Below are positions 11,180 through 23,099 of a stretch of 64,000 nt of DNA, piece after piece. Within the stretch, counting starts at the first letter, position 1; each line of letters starts with the position of its first letter. The position numbers were made by a program, and so were the translations under genes. Location: positions 12,522,718 to 12,586,717 of the forward strand of contig JAJEKV010000030.1 in assembly GCA_021234155.1 (NCBI GenBank), written 5' to 3'. Source of the DNA: Isoetes taiwanensis (lineage: Eukaryota > Streptophyta > Lycopodiopsida > Isoetales > Isoetaceae). The notes beneath the pieces were generated by a model, which was not told where the DNA came from, made no database searches, and worked only from the letters and a program-made list of their open reading frames with translations.

Positions 11180-12102
11180 TTTAATGAAGGTCTTCCGAAT
11201 GTAAAGGTGCAATCCATTACCTCGATTCCTCGCTTGAGATGCAAACTATACATTTCATATCGGGCATCCACTTTCGAAAAAGAATAGTTTAAAGCACTAT
11301 TTGGCGAAAAGGTCGCTTCACATGGTAGATAGTCAAGGAGTATTCCTTCTATAAGATTGGAGTAAAGTGAGTTTACGTGTTATTTGAGCAAATGTTCGAA
11401 AGTACATTGGCTTAGACGAGGGTCCTCCTATATCGCTTCTTCAAGTATTTCGATTCATATTAATTAAATTTTATCCTTTCAAAAAAAAAAAGAAGAAAAA
11501 AAAAGGGGAAATAAAACATTTATAATTGATAAAAGCAATACTTATAACTCAAATGCAATTCAATGATGTTTAATGGGCAACATAGTTCATTTGATATTGA
11601 GTCAATCATTGTTCATCAATTGGCCAAGGAATACAACTTCTTTAAGGGTTTCATACCTTCCTTTTCTACAACCGAAAGCAATCCTCCTTCGATTATTGAT
11701 TTTGGCACTAAGTTGCTTCACCAATCTTTTGCTATATATAGAGCTTTGAATTTTACTTTGTCATTTGATAATATATCATTTTTTTTATCATTATCATGCA
11801 CATATAAACCCACTTTGGCACATGGACCGCAAGCTTATTTGTTTGCTTCTTTGTCCCCCTCAGATATATGTATTGCATCAATTCATACAGATCCCACTCG
11901 ATGTTCCAAAGACACTATAGGCCATGAATACTTAATATTATATTGCAACATCATAGTGCATATCACCTAGATGACATGTACAAGGTTAGGATATGCATGA
12001 CTAGACACATGCATGCCATGTAAATAGGCTGCACATCGAGAGCCGATAGGTGGTGGCCACATGATGATACATTATTATGGGAGTGTGTGGCAACCATTGG
12101 CA
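11180..12102. other. AT-rich spacer; one unexplained 135-codon frame
   Basis: Contains an A-rich run near 11480-11510 and an open plus-strand frame at 11563-11970. That frame has AT-driven composition and no recognised motif, so I do not call it a gene. Confidence 0.4.
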
Positions 12103-12112
12103 CTTGTCGTAT

Positions 12113-12542
12113 GGCGTAGGATAGTCTTACCCCGATTGGGGATCCCGGAGGTGTGATCCTGCAGGACGGATCCCCAGAGGGGCGGTGATCCCTGAGGGCG
12201 GATCCCCATCGCTAATAATCGCGAAAAAAAAAAGCCCCTTATAGCAAAAATCAGCCAAGTTTTCTTATGCTTTTTCTTGGCCGATCCTCCACGGAATTAC
12301 CGGGTTTGTGCGAGGTTGGTCGGAATGGGCTTGAGAAGAGTTGTAGTTTGATGCCAAGGAGGAAGAGAGGGCAGCGCCCGCTATCGCGAGCAAAAATCCG
12401 CCAAAAATGGCCCTAAATCGGCAGTAATCACCTTTTAATCAAGAAGAATCGGGGATCCCGCCCCGATCATCACAGCCCCCCGATCCCCCCTCCCGATCAC
12501 ACCTCCGGGATCCCCCAATCCAGGGTAAGACTATCCTACGCC
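12113..12542. mobile_element. 430-bp Mutator-like MITE with 10-bp target duplication
   Basis: Terminal inverted repeats of about 48 bp start ggcgtaggatagtcttaccc at 12113 and end with the reverse complement at 12542. They differ by one substitution and two 1-base indels. The element is flanked by a perfect 10-bp direct repeat CTTGTCGTAT (12103-12112 and 12543-12552). A target duplication of 9-11 bp with long terminal repeats is the signature of the Mutator superfamily. The interior is rich in GGATCC-like palindromes and has no coding frame, so it is non-autonomous. Removing it together with one duplication restores a continuous AT-rich flank. Confidence 0.85.
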
Positions 12543-12589
12543 CTTGTCGTATTATACTAATAATATAAATTAATACCATCAATAGTGCC

Positions 12590-14080
12590 TAGCTATATTA
12601 TGTAAGTTACATAATATATTCCGTAGGGGCAACTTACCTTAACATGTTACTTTTAACATGTTGTGTGGGTCAGTAAAGCTTCACACATGTCAAGTTAATT
12701 ATACCTACCTATAAATTAAAGCAATGGTGACTTAGGGCCCATTTGCCAAGTGGCAAAAAGCTATTGGAACCACGTGGTCCAATCACATGGCCAAGCTCGA
12801 GGTATTTACGGAAGAGACCCCAAACCGTAAAACCTTTTAGGTTCTGGGCTCTTTGCAGGTTGGGGAGCTTTGGAGCTAGTTCGGGCAGCACCAGAGTCAA
12901 GCGAGCTTCATTGCTCAAGTAGAGCTGCAGCGCCATTGTTCTTGAAGGAAATCGCCATGTCAAGCTCTCGTAGCGGCAATTTGGATCAAGGATAGCATGC
13001 AAATCCTAGCTTAACAGTAGAAGTTAAGCTAAGTCGATTTTTGTTTTTGTGATAGATGTTTTTGAACCATTACCCCTAAAAACAGGACTGACTAAGGAAG
13101 ATTAACCTTTGTATTCCTTAGGATTAGATGTAATAGACTAGAATTGTTGTTCTTATTGTTACAATTATATACGATAATGATGATTTATTTTGCACCTCTT
13201 ATGTGTGCAAGAAGGGGGGTAGAGTCCTAGAAGCCATGTCAATATGGCTCTGGCAATTAGACCTCATTAATTCCTATTACAATTTGACATGTGCATAGAG
13301 AGCCCACCCGATCGTGAGTTTGTCTTGATTGGCTTAGAATAGAGGACTTATTCTGATTTCAAAGAGATCCATGATGCGGGTCTACTGTCCATCTAGGCCT
13401 AAAACCTTGCCACTGCCAGAGGGCAAGGTATAGGTTTGACCCCTCCTAGGTGATGCGTTATCTTAGTGAGGTTAGGTCGAGTACGAGCAGGGACATCCTC
13501 ATCTCTCTAGCTGCCTGCATTGGCAAGACGTCTCTTGGAAGGAGTAGCCTTCCTGCCTCATCGAACCAAGGGAGATGAAACCCTGCAGCCTTAGGGTTAT
13601 GTCTCTGATAGGCTACAGTCAAGATCAAGGCCTTTCGGTCTTTCTGCAAAGTATGCACGGGCGGATGGAGCGGGCTACCCTTGCCATTGTTCTATGCCAA
13701 CAAACTCTATTGTTATGGTTTTTGTCTGTTGAGATATTGTGGCCCAAATTGTCAGTCATATCACACTGAGGATCTCCATCATTTGTATTGATGTTATGTC
13801 TATGATGATTATATAGTGATGATGGTGCCCCACCCTACGTCTGGCGAGCATTTATATGATGTTATATGCTTGTTGATTGTGTTTACCTTTATGCTTCCGC
13901 AGTAAGATTGGCTCCGAGGAAGACGGAGCAACGACACATCCTTGCATCCACATCGACTCTGGAGTACCAGCTAATAGCCGACGTCTTGTGGATGGCATCT
14001 TGCCGACCAGTAGAGTCGATAGGAAGGAGTTTCCTAATTCTATATGATGGGAACATCATGTAGAGCAAAGGGACGTCACA
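12590..14080 (+). repeat. Long LTR-like repeat family, member 2
   Basis: Shares blocks with member 1 (6.8-8.2 kb): a 'gtagagtcctag' stretch near 13220 and the block at 13645-13730 (gcaaagtatgcac, ggcggatggagcgg, gttatggttt). The presumed right end is ACGTCACA at 14073-14080. The left part also has inverted repeats (TATATTATGT/ACATAATATA near 12593-12617, AACATGTT pairs near 12650), echoing the hairpin cluster of member 1. No coding capacity was seen. Confidence 0.45.
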
Positions 14081-14119
14081 ACCACCATCTACAAGTTGGA
14101 ACATGTAGGATGGGATCGA

Positions 14120-14493
14120 CAACAAGTGCCATGAGAGGTAAGATCATGTGCATGTTGCCAGCTACAGGTTAATGAAGATGAAGAACTACTATTTGACATT
14201 AGCATTACCACGCTTCCACAACTTCTCAAAGCACCATCTGTGCATGACTTGACATTATATATTCTTGAGGTACTAGATGTGCGTCGTCAATTGCTAAACA
14301 AATAGAAGTCACAATAATATTCTTTATACAAAATTATCTACTATTGACTTTCTATATCACCATTATTACAGAGGTTTTTTCCCTTGAAAACCTTTTGAGG
14401 AATGGACGTAGTAATGATCGTACTAGCCTATTGTATAGATCCCATACCCTTTTGGTTTTTGTGGACGTTGAAAAAATATATTTTATTTTATTC
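14120..14493 (+). mobile_element. 5'-truncated LINE copy, degraded (TATTC)-type tail
   Basis: Closely resembles the 10.1-10.5 kb copy: S-V-H-D-L-T-L-Y-I-L-E-V-L-D at 14230-14285, the hairpin ggttttttcccttgaaaacc near 14369-14390, and GGTTTTTGTGGACGTT followed by ATATTTTATTTTATTCT. It starts about 40 bp after the end of the LTR-like member 2. Confidence 0.65.
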
Positions 14494-15064
14494 TGATTGA
14501 CCTTTACCATTAATACTAGCTATCTTAATATATAACTCGATGATGAATATGATAACTATGAATTTTGGACTCTTCTCTAGGTTAACTCGTGTATAACTAT
14601 GATGATTCAAGCATTAACCACGATATTCACATATGAATTAATTCATCAACATCAATGACCTGGTGTATGATTCTTTCAAGTCCAATACAAGGAGTTGTAA
14701 CCCCTATACTACAAAAGCACAAATGGTTTTAAGATTGAATAATGAGTTCTACACTTGATACTAGGGCTGATATAGTTGTGTAAAGCACCTCATAGTTGTC
14801 CTTATCACCATCAATGTGAATACCAAGATTTGTAGTAATAAAATACCATGCCTTACCTAACGATGTGCTTGCTAAATTTAGAGAATAGAATAGAAAAAAA
14901 GCAACAAATCATCTACCATAAAGAAAGGACATATATATATAAATAATAGAAGACATGAATTAAATGTGAGAAACACAAGTGGCAAAGTAGAACCTTTATA
15001 GACAAGTCTTGCTTTCAAATGCTACAAATAAGGTAAAATAACTATAGGGCATAGAGTCACAACC

Positions 15065-15620
15065 AGTTCTTATACTCACCTAGATAAAGCTATATGAGAG
15101 ATGCTTCCATATCTTTATCTAGGTGACCCTAGCTAGAGATGACTATAAAGCAAGTGACCCTAGCCAGTGATGACTATAAAATATACTACATACTAAAGTC
15201 AATCTGAGGAAAACAAGGAGATCTTATAGGTATGCATGCATTGTCAAAAGGTTGCCATGGAGTTTTATAAAGTTGTCAACCCAATTGAACGAGCTAAATA
15301 TTGTTTGATATTGTCTTTAGGTAGGTGCAATAACATAAGGATTTTTTGCATTCGTACTTGCTACCCAAGGCAATGTAAAAACAGAAGAATGGAGTCGGTT
15401 CCTTTTTAGAGTGCGCAGGCACGGATAAACAAGAATACTGCGTGTTGATTTTTGTTTTCGTTTGTTTTTTTGTTTTTTTTTTTTAATGTTGGGAAAAGTT
15501 TATTCCTCCTCACTAGCAATTTGAAAATTTGAACATAGAAGTTTATAGGTCTTACTTTCTAGCAGCATACTTTATGGATATTGTGCAGTCCAATGAGGAT
15601 CTTTTGAATAAATCGAGATA
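15065..15620 (+). repeat. Degenerate dispersed repeat, related to 27.9-29.4 kb
   Basis: Blocks shared with 27900-28140 and 28490-29420 include tatactcacctagataaa, ggagttttataaagttgtcaa, and catactttatggatattgtg followed by ccaatgaggatct. Conservation is patchy and no ends were found. Confidence 0.45.
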
Positions 15621-15884
15621 ATATGTTAAGCCTCATAGAATTTGGTATTGATATGTATATTGAGTCGACAAATCAAGATACCTTTGGGTGTCTTATCTAA
15701 TATAAGGGATTACACCATGGTAATTAGCATTATAAGAGATTTATCACACATTTCTCTTTACCAACTCACTTACTGGTTTGAATTGTATCTGTTTGGAACA
15801 ATACAAAAGACATCCTTAAACACATGGGATTTCAACATACATTTCTGTCATGTGCTTTCGTGGCATTTTACACTGGAGGTTTTC

Positions 15885-16350
15885 TTCAGTTTCCTCTAGA
15901 TTCCTTAGGATTCTTTCAATATTCTCTAGAAATGTCATTAAGACCCCTTGTTAATTTTCTAAGATTCTATCGAATTTTCCAAGAATATTAAAGAATTCTC
16001 TAAGAATTCTCCTTAAATTCTCTCAAGGTTCTTGAAGTCCTCTTGATTCTCTGAGATCCCATTGATTTCATCTATATTTCTCTTAGATCCCCTAGAATTC
16101 CCTTTAGGTGCCATAAATATTCATTGAATTCCTTGTGCAATAGAATCAATCTTTCAAACCTCTCGAATTTAACCGGGTGTTTGGCTCTACTCGATGTTCA
16201 AAGTCCCTTGAGATTTTCTTAAATTCCATCAATTTGATTAGATTCCTCAGGGTTCCAATAGATTTTTCAATATTTTGTTAAGATTCTCTAGAACCTCTGA
16301 AGATTCCCCATATTTCATCAAATTCCTAGAAAAAAATTCATTAAAATTCC
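15885..16350. repeat. Degenerate short-period repeat rich in TTCTCTAGA/GAATTC words
   Basis: About 460 bp in which words such as ttctctag, gaattc, agattcc and ttctaagaat recur every 10-25 bp without exact periodicity. It looks like an old, decayed satellite or a slippage-grown tract. No frame is open across it. Confidence 0.5.
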
Positions 16351-16685
16351 TTCATAATCTCAAAAATTGTTTTCAGACTGAACTCAATGGCACAATGGTC
16401 CACTCTGATGAAGTAATGGCAAACCACTACCATTTTGCAAGCTCTTGACGAGTCGAGTCCAATGACATCAAGTTTGCTCAGTTTTGACATATTCAATATA
16501 AGTTATAGGCAGTTGAACTAGTTTATAAAAAGACGCATGTACGCAATCTTAATTATTATATTTATTTATTTATTTGGTCTTGCTCACTTAGGGCCTTGAG
16601 AGGCCATGGAGCACTAAAAAGCTAGCAAAGTACATCATATTTTTAATATCAAAGTACGGTGGCTATCCCGCCTTCAAATATAAGC

Positions 16686-19600
16686 CTAACTCATAACAAA
16701 AGATAGAAAACGATGATTGAAGATCTGATGCTTAGATTTCAAACTGTTCCCTGATCTCATTGTAAGTGTGCAATGCAGGAGTACATGTGCCTCATCTTCT
16801 ACACTATAAGAATCACAAGCTCTGCATACCCTGTCTTCAAGTGGAGTATTTGACCATCTGCTTGTCTCAACTCCCAATTTATGCGAGCTCATTCTATAAC
16901 GAGCTATGACATGCTTTAGATGTGTTGGTATTTCTGACCACAAATACTCTTGGCTCTTATACTCGCCTATGTGATTTATCTGAGTTCTGTGATGAAGCAT
17001 TCTACTACCTTGGTGCTGCCGTAAGCGTTCAATTGCAAGTCTTTCTAATAATGCTCTTGCACCTGTCTTACATTTAGGCCAATTTTCATCATTCAGACCC
17101 CATTTTTGCGCCCAGGTTTTGAAATCATGTATCCAACCTTGCTGCTCTGAAACCATCATTGCTTGATGGGATAAGCATTCTGGTGATTGATCTCTAATCC
17201 TATTAATGATATTTACAGTCTGAAAGAATGCTTCCAATTCTAATGGAAACATACCTGCCTCTGCAAGCATAATTGCATATGGTATCTGAGCTTTTATGCC
17301 AAGCACATTTCTCAAAAATAGCTTCTGAATTGTTTCTATTTGATTCTATAACTTGGCAGAGATGCTAGATCCCCATATAGGAATCCTATACAATAGCACG
17401 GTTTGAACCAAGGTCTTATACAACAGCTTTCTAAGCTCCCAATCATGCAGAGAAATTTTAGAACATTTAGAAAGCATACCATAGAGCGCCATTTTTCCAC
17501 CTGTGGATCTCCTTTTGGCACAGTCCTTCCAGTTGTATCACGAGGAGGAATCTATCCCCAGGTACTTAAAACTCTCCAATGTTTCAATTTCCTGTTCTAG
17601 ATACATGAACCTCGGTCTCCCCTTGTCCCGAACACCAAAACTTTGGATTTTGCAACATTTACTTTCATTTGCCTTGCTGCACAAAACGCCGCTAAATTAT
17701 GAAAATGCTCTTGTAGCACATGTTTCTTGGATGCCAATAGCACCACATCGTCAGCATACAGTAATAACTGTACTATGTAAGCTCCAGGCTGCGTCCCTGC
17801 CAAAGAGCATGCATGTAGCCATTCTTCGAGCTCGTCGATAAAGAGGTCAAATAATGTAGGAGATAGACATCCTTGGCGCACCCCTATAGTGTTCCTTATC
17901 ACAGGATTTACTTTCCAAGATAATTTGATTAATATCTCCGCATACAATTGTGAGACAGCTTCTCTTATGTTTTCTAGAACATCAAGCTGCTCCATTCTGT
18001 CACCTAACTCCTTTCTCTGCACTGTGTCAAATGCTTTTGCAAAATCTATAAATGCAATATACAATGTTGTTGATGGTGCCTTTGCTTTCTCTACTAACAC
18101 ACGAAGTATTAATGCATGATCTAACCTATTAAAATCTTTCCGAAAGCCCGCTTGAAAATTGGAGCTTTGCCATTCTCTTCGCCTGTGTGCTCAACTTGTA
18201 TTCCAAAGAAGCTTCCCAAAAATTTTGGCTTAAAGTGCTACCTATCAAGATGGTTCTGTAATTTTGTACTACATTCTTGTCCCCTGATTTATGAATTGGG
18301 TGTACTCTATTTAACTTCCAACTATATGGTAGGCCTTGTCTGATACTCTTGTTTAGCAAATATGTAAGAATAGAAAGCATTTTGTCTCCCCCCCATTTAA
18401 AAAGCTCAATACATAGACCATCCAGATCATGTGCTTTGTTATTTCCCATCCCCGATAGCGTGATTCTTACCTCTATTTCAAAGTTGAAAAGATCTTCATC
18501 AATGGTCAAGATTGGCATGCCTTCTAGATTGCTCCACTCATAAATATTTTGCACCAACTTTAGCAAAGCCGCCTACCTCTAAACTGGTTGCCCTGAGTTT
18601 TTGCTTAATTTGTTCCAAAACATTTTCGGATCTTGCTTTATTTGCTCTTTCAAATCAGATTGCCTTGCTCTTAAAAATGCTTGTTTTTTGCTTCTCAGAA
18701 GTCTCTTATACCAACTGGGTTTCCTAATGCAGTTTTGTGGCAGTCCGGCTCTTGCTTCTCTACACTCAGCATCCCACCACGAATTGCAGGGCCGCCCTTG
18801 CGCTAGCTTTTTGGTGAGATTAAAAGCCTCTTTAGCATCATAGAAGATCAAATTGATAAATTTCTCTGCATCCTCAACTATATTTCCTGTCCAAGTAGTA
18901 GAAGCAATTAGATCCTCAGTGAGTTTTTTTGTGTATGGCAAGCATTGCTTATAACTGATTCTCAATTTTGGATGAAAGGGAGAGAGCTTCATATCGGGAT
19001 GTGTGGCTGATTTGAACTCCACATGCAAAGGGGAGTGGTCTGACTCTGGTAACTTCCTTCCTACAAAGCATGCTTGCATGAATTGTAGATCACTTGCCAT
19101 GATGTAATCTACTGTACTTGATCCTGTATGACTGAAGCAAGTAAAGCTTTCGGATTTTGGAAAATTATCAATGCCATTTATAATTTTCAAGCCACAGATT
19201 GTGCCCGTCTCCAACAAAAGATCTCCAATTGTATTTGAAAACTTGTCTTCTGAGCATCTCAAGAATGGTTCGTCTTGCTCATCTAAGTGTGCATCCATGA
19301 GATCTACAAATGTTCTCGCTTGTTGGCAGCCCGTACGGGCATTGAAATCACCCATGATGAATACTTTTCCATGCACACTATATTCCAAAGCATCCGCACA
19401 TAAACTACCAAGAGGGTCATCTATGTCAAAGTTTTTATTTTTGTATAGGCTTTGTTTGAGTGGAGCAAAATAATCGATCGCTACATAAAGATCCACATCT
19501 GTGGTCTTGATTTTAAGCCACAAGTATTTCTTATTCTTATCTTCTTTCATTATTTGGAAAGTATGCTCAACTTGCATTTTACAATAAATAGCTATACCTC

Positions 19601-19793
19601 CATATCCACGTCCTTCCCTTTTCTCATTCCACGAATGGCCAATCAAAATATGTCCTGGTATGTCTGGCAAAGGACGAGATTGATGCTCCCATGTCTCAAC
19701 AAAAAGCAAGGTATCTTGTTGCTTCCATGTCTCAATTGTTGCATCTACTTTCACTTGGCTCAATCCATGAGCATTCCACGTGCTCATGCTCAA
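16686..19793 (-). pseudogene. LINE ORF2: AP endonuclease, reverse transcriptase, CCHC end (frameshifted)
   Basis: ORF2 of a non-LTR retrotransposon nicks target DNA and copies the element RNA at the nick. The endonuclease (19793-18579, about 400 aa open) keeps its landmarks: T-W-N-A-H-G-L at the start, F-V-E-T-W, G-D-F-N-A-R-T, S-T-V-D-Y-I-M-A-S and E-S-D-H-S-P-L. The reverse transcriptase follows in 18566-18129 and 18100-17597, with F-I-D-F-A-K-A-F-D, G-V-R-Q-G-C-L-S-P-T-L-F and the catalytic L-L-Y-A-D-D (near 17750). The end (17315-16686) carries a C-R-A-C-D...H-V-L-L-H-C finger near 16780-16830. Frames break near 18575, 18115, 17597 and 17320, so it is not functional as it stands. The coding sequence is otherwise well kept, which suggests moderate age. 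Confidence 0.85.
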
Positions 19794-19811
19794 GGCCCCA
19801 ATTCCCTAGCT

Positions 19812-20265
19812 TCATTTCTTTTTTGTGACAATTGCCTTGCCACTCTGATCGAAATAGGCTAAAAAACTAGAATCCATTGCTTCTCTAGCCTTTGCCCACT
19901 CTTTTTTCCTTAGGTTCTTGGCTCGGGATTCCATGTCTGCTTGCTCTGTTATAATGTGCTCCTAGTGAAGCAACATTTGCTCCTTAGTTGTTTCAGCAAT
20001 TAAGGATGCAAGATTTGCTTCCAAGGCTTTGATCCGTGTTGTATAGTCAATCACTGGATGCTTGTTTGATTCTACATTTTGGCTTTTCAAGGCTGAATTT
20101 TGCTGCACCACATCATCCAAGGTTTTTCGGAGTGATAAAACCTCACCCCTCAAGCCGAGGACTTCTGTTTTTAATTCTTGGATCAATACTATCAAATGAA
20201 CAGAATCCCCTTCATATTCGATCATCACCTGATCCTGATCCTGCTTTCTTTGCCTTGGGAGGCAT
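19812..20265 (-). pseudogene. LINE ORF1, coiled-coil protein (broken)
   Basis: The presumed start at 20265 reads M-P-P-K-A-K-K-A-G-S-G. A 1-base shift near 20220 then leads into a leucine-heptad stretch (L-I-Q-E-L-K-T-E-V-L-G-L-R-G-E-V-L-S-L-R), a typical ORF1 coiled coil. An in-frame TAG lies at 19962-19964. The frame then continues as a basic segment to a TGA at 19812-19814, 19 bases upstream of the ORF2 start. No zinc knuckle or RRM was recognised. ORF1 proteins bind element RNA as trimers; the role here is inferred from position and coiled coil. Confidence 0.6.
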
Positions 20266-20300
20266 ACCAAACTCCCTGGAGCACTAACTGTAAGTGCCCT

Positions 20301-20778
20301 TCAAAGCACCCTTCAAAGTGCCCTTCCAAAAGAAAAAAATCGCATCCATTTTGAAAACTGCATGTTACTCTATGAGTATAATGTCAAATCAAGCCAAACC
20401 TGATATATCTGGAAAGATCTCAGAATAAGCTTTTCAACGAGCTTAATACGATTGGAAATTGAGCTCTGGTTCTCATGTTATGAAAACAAATGTGGTCGCT
20501 TATTGAAACCCCCTTTGGGAGCTTTAATCTGGTTTTCCACTTCAATATCAATATATCAATATTTTGGAATATGAAGTGTCACTCAAACATTACGATACAA
20601 TAACTTTTTAAGTGGTCCTCCTTTAATTATTTTCTAACACATATCATGATGCCATTAATTGCCCTTAATTCCAAAAATTTCAAGGGCTAAGATTTCTCCT
20701 TTTTTTTTATCTAGCAAATGATTAATCGGGCTACAAATTACCTAATTTTGAATGCACCACCTCTTATATTGACATCAC
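20301..20778. other. AT-rich spacer between LINE and TRIM
   Basis: No gene or repeat recognised; low-complexity T/A runs near 20700. Confidence 0.4.
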
Positions 20779-20900
20779 TGTTACGCACTAGCACCTCTCG
20801 TGATAACCAACACACCAAAAGGGCGAATCCTTCAAGGAAATCGTTATCCAATGGGCCCCAACCTTTCCAGGCTTTATCCCATACCCCATAGACCATATCA
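20779..20900 (-). repeat. TRIM 3' LTR (122 bp)
   Basis: Left-hand terminal repeat, tgttacgcac to gaccatatca. It differs from its partner by a few substitutions and small indels (for example gggcgaatcc against aggcttaatcc). Confidence 0.88.
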
Positions 20901-20989
20901 ATTCCTCCCCCTCCTAGAGATGCTTGCCCTCAAGCATGTCGAACACACCAATGTTGCCACGAGGAATTGAACCTTGGCTCGATACCAAA

Positions 20990-21113
20990 TGTTACGCACT
21001 AGCACCTCTCGTGATAACCAACACACCAAAAAGGCTTAATCCTTCAAGGAAATCAAGTATCCAATGGGCCCCAATCTTTCCAGGCTTTATCCCATACCCC
21101 ATAGACCATATCA
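20990..21113 (-). repeat. TRIM 5' LTR (124 bp)
   Basis: Right-hand terminal repeat with the same termini, next to the primer-binding site at about 20976-20987 (minus strand). Confidence 0.88.
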
Positions 21114-21289
21114 ATCACATTATGAGGCCAATGTTTCCTATAGGTGGCAGTTTTATAAGCATTCCATGAGCCTTTTTTCATTTTTTTTTACCCACCCTAA
21201 TTTTTTCCCTCTTGAAACACCATACTTGTCTCTTTCATAAGCAAGCATTTAAGAAGAATATTCAAAGGCATCTTTTCAAAGTAACTATA

Positions 21290-22440
21290 CATGTTAAGAT
21301 AATTATAAGGCAAGGTGTACCTTAGATGCCACATGGAACTATTCCATTGAACCACCCAAAGGAATAAATATGGCCTAACTCCAGGCCCTAATACCTCAAA
21401 CCCTAGTCGATTTGAGGCGGAATACCTGGACTAGAACATGTAGGGATTTAGTAAATTGATTAACTAATAGTTACTAACCCCTTGTGTGTGTAGATGAATA
21501 GTAAAGAGTGTATAATTCTTCAATTGTATAATGTCATATGGTTGGATGATGCTTTGATTTTACACCTCTTGTGCGCGGGGTGTAGAGACCTAGAGGCTTT
21601 GTAGGATTACAGATGTTTCTAGTCAAACTCTCTTAGAACCTATTAAATTTGACATGTGCATTAGAGATTGACTGGCCATGGATGTTGTGTTGTGATGGGA
21701 CTGACAAGGGGGACATTGGAACTATGATTGAGACTCTGTTCTGTGGATTTTACACTTTGGGGGTCCTATAAGTGAACTAGACCTAATACTCTGTCACTGC
21801 ATGTAGGCTAAATATGGGTCCGACACCTCCTCAATGGTGGTGCGCCATCATCCCAGTGAGATTAAATTGGGAATGAGCATGATATGTCGCAGTTCTGTAG
21901 TCCATCTAGACTTCCCTTGTACTCCCTAGATGAGATATGTTCTTGTTCCTACCTCGTCGTACCTGGGGAGATATACATTCGAAGTGATTCCACAGGTTAT
22001 GTCTCTAGAAGGCTGCAGTCGCGATGCAACACGTTTAGCCTGTATGCAAATTATGCGCATGAGGGGTGGATGGAGTGGACAACCCAACCAATGTTCTATA
22101 TCAACCAAGCTCATTGTCATGATTCTGTCTGCTAGTATCTAGAGGCCTTGAGTGTCGTTCAACCCATTGGAGTCTCAGCCAAGGTAGAAACCTCCGCATG
22201 TGGTGCATTATTTATGTTCTATCAAGATGGTATATTACGTTTATGTGTGTTGTTGCTATTGTCTGTGTGTTAATATGTAGATATCCTTTGGTAGTATAGG
22301 TTGTCCTAGAGGAGGAACAGGAAAATGAAACCTTCGTGTCCCAGGCATCATAGATACGTGAAGGGCTTGTTATGACAATGGCATATTGTCAAGAGGGGTG
22401 AATTTCTCGTATTTATATGATCAAGCTATTGAATATTCAA
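21290..22440 (+). repeat. Long LTR-like repeat family, member 3
   Basis: Matches member 4 (23.87-25.1 kb) along most of its length: aattataaggcaagg near the left end, tgtcatatggttg with gtagagacctagaggct near 21530-21590, ggtggatggagtggacaac near 22063, and gacaatggcatattgtcaagag near the right end. The two copies lie in the same orientation 1.4 kb apart. They could be LTRs of one element with a short non-coding interior, but no primer-binding site was found after member 3. Confidence 0.5.
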
Positions 22441-23099
22441 AAAGCATCACAATGATATAAGAGGTTTGATCTTGGTAGACCGGATCAACGCACTAGCCAA
22501 GCCCTATGTAGTTGAGCTAATTGACGTCATAAGATAGGTAGATAGATAGATAGTATTTTTACGTCATGCCACATTGGCAGCATCCATGAGGACATATGAC
22601 GAAAAATAAAGTCCCAAATTTGTCCACAAAGAGTGTAGAATCCTTAGAGTAAGACTAGTAGTTAATCAAACTCGTCGTTGCCGTAAATGTGACTTTAACC
22701 ATTGTTAGATAAATAAGATTAATGCTAAGATTAAATATTGTCAAGATCTAGAAGACACAGGGAGGCTTTCCAAAAATTTGAGCAAAAAAAGGTCACTTAT
22801 TTAAAATTGGAATCAATTAATGTATTTGCCTTAGAATCGGGTGAATTTTGTGAATCTTGTAACACAGCAACAACCTCGCCAAAGTATTGAATCTATAGAA
22901 ACTTTTCTCGATTATTCTATAGATTTTTTTTTCATCTATTATACGGATGGCATGACCCACCAAATTTCATCTCGTTTTGTTCAAAAATAACCGGACATGT
23001 CGATACAATATTTTTATATGATGGATAGGTATAAGATTTGCACCCCCATTTCAACCCTAAAAAATATTGTTTCATTTCATCAATCCTGAATGTTATTTC
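22441..23099. other. Spacer with (TAGA)n microsatellite
   Basis: Short TAGA tract at about 22535-22552; otherwise AT-rich DNA without a gene. Confidence 0.45.

Larger units (their letters stand above)
16556..20300 (-). mobile_element. Near full-length non-L1 LINE with (TAAA)n tail
   Basis: On the minus strand the order is ORF1 (20265-19812), ORF2 with AP endonuclease and reverse transcriptase (19793-16686), a short 3' UTR, and a tail of TAAA units at about 16556-16575 instead of poly-A. The microsatellite tail and C-terminal CCHC finger resemble the TATTC-tailed copies elsewhere in the window, although the sequence family differs. The 5' boundary is set only by ORF1 plus a short leader. No target duplication was identified. 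Confidence 0.8.
20779..21113 (-). mobile_element. Intact 335-bp TRIM (terminal-repeat retrotransposon in miniature)
   Basis: Two near-identical direct repeats (20779-20900 and 20990-21113) start TG and end CA on the plus strand and flank only 89 bp. Read on the minus strand, the right repeat is the 5' LTR. It is followed after two bases by a primer-binding site TGGTATCGAGCC, which differs from the initiator-Met site TGGTATCAGAGCC by one missing base. The interior ends with a purine tract (AGGAGGGGGAGGAA) directly before the 3' LTR. The element is flanked by the 5-bp duplication ATCAC (20774-20778 and 21114-21118). It encodes nothing and must rely on another element's enzymes. All structural hallmarks are present. 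Confidence 0.9.

Noticed and set aside
11563-11970. 135-codon open frame
   Set aside because: AT-driven composition, no motif, no supporting signals.
14880-14897. Another TATTC LINE tail (gagaatagaatag)
   Set aside because: Two units only and no 3' UTR core beside it.
22535-22552. LINE tail on the minus strand
   Set aside because: TAGA units are present but no LINE 3' UTR sequence adjoins them.
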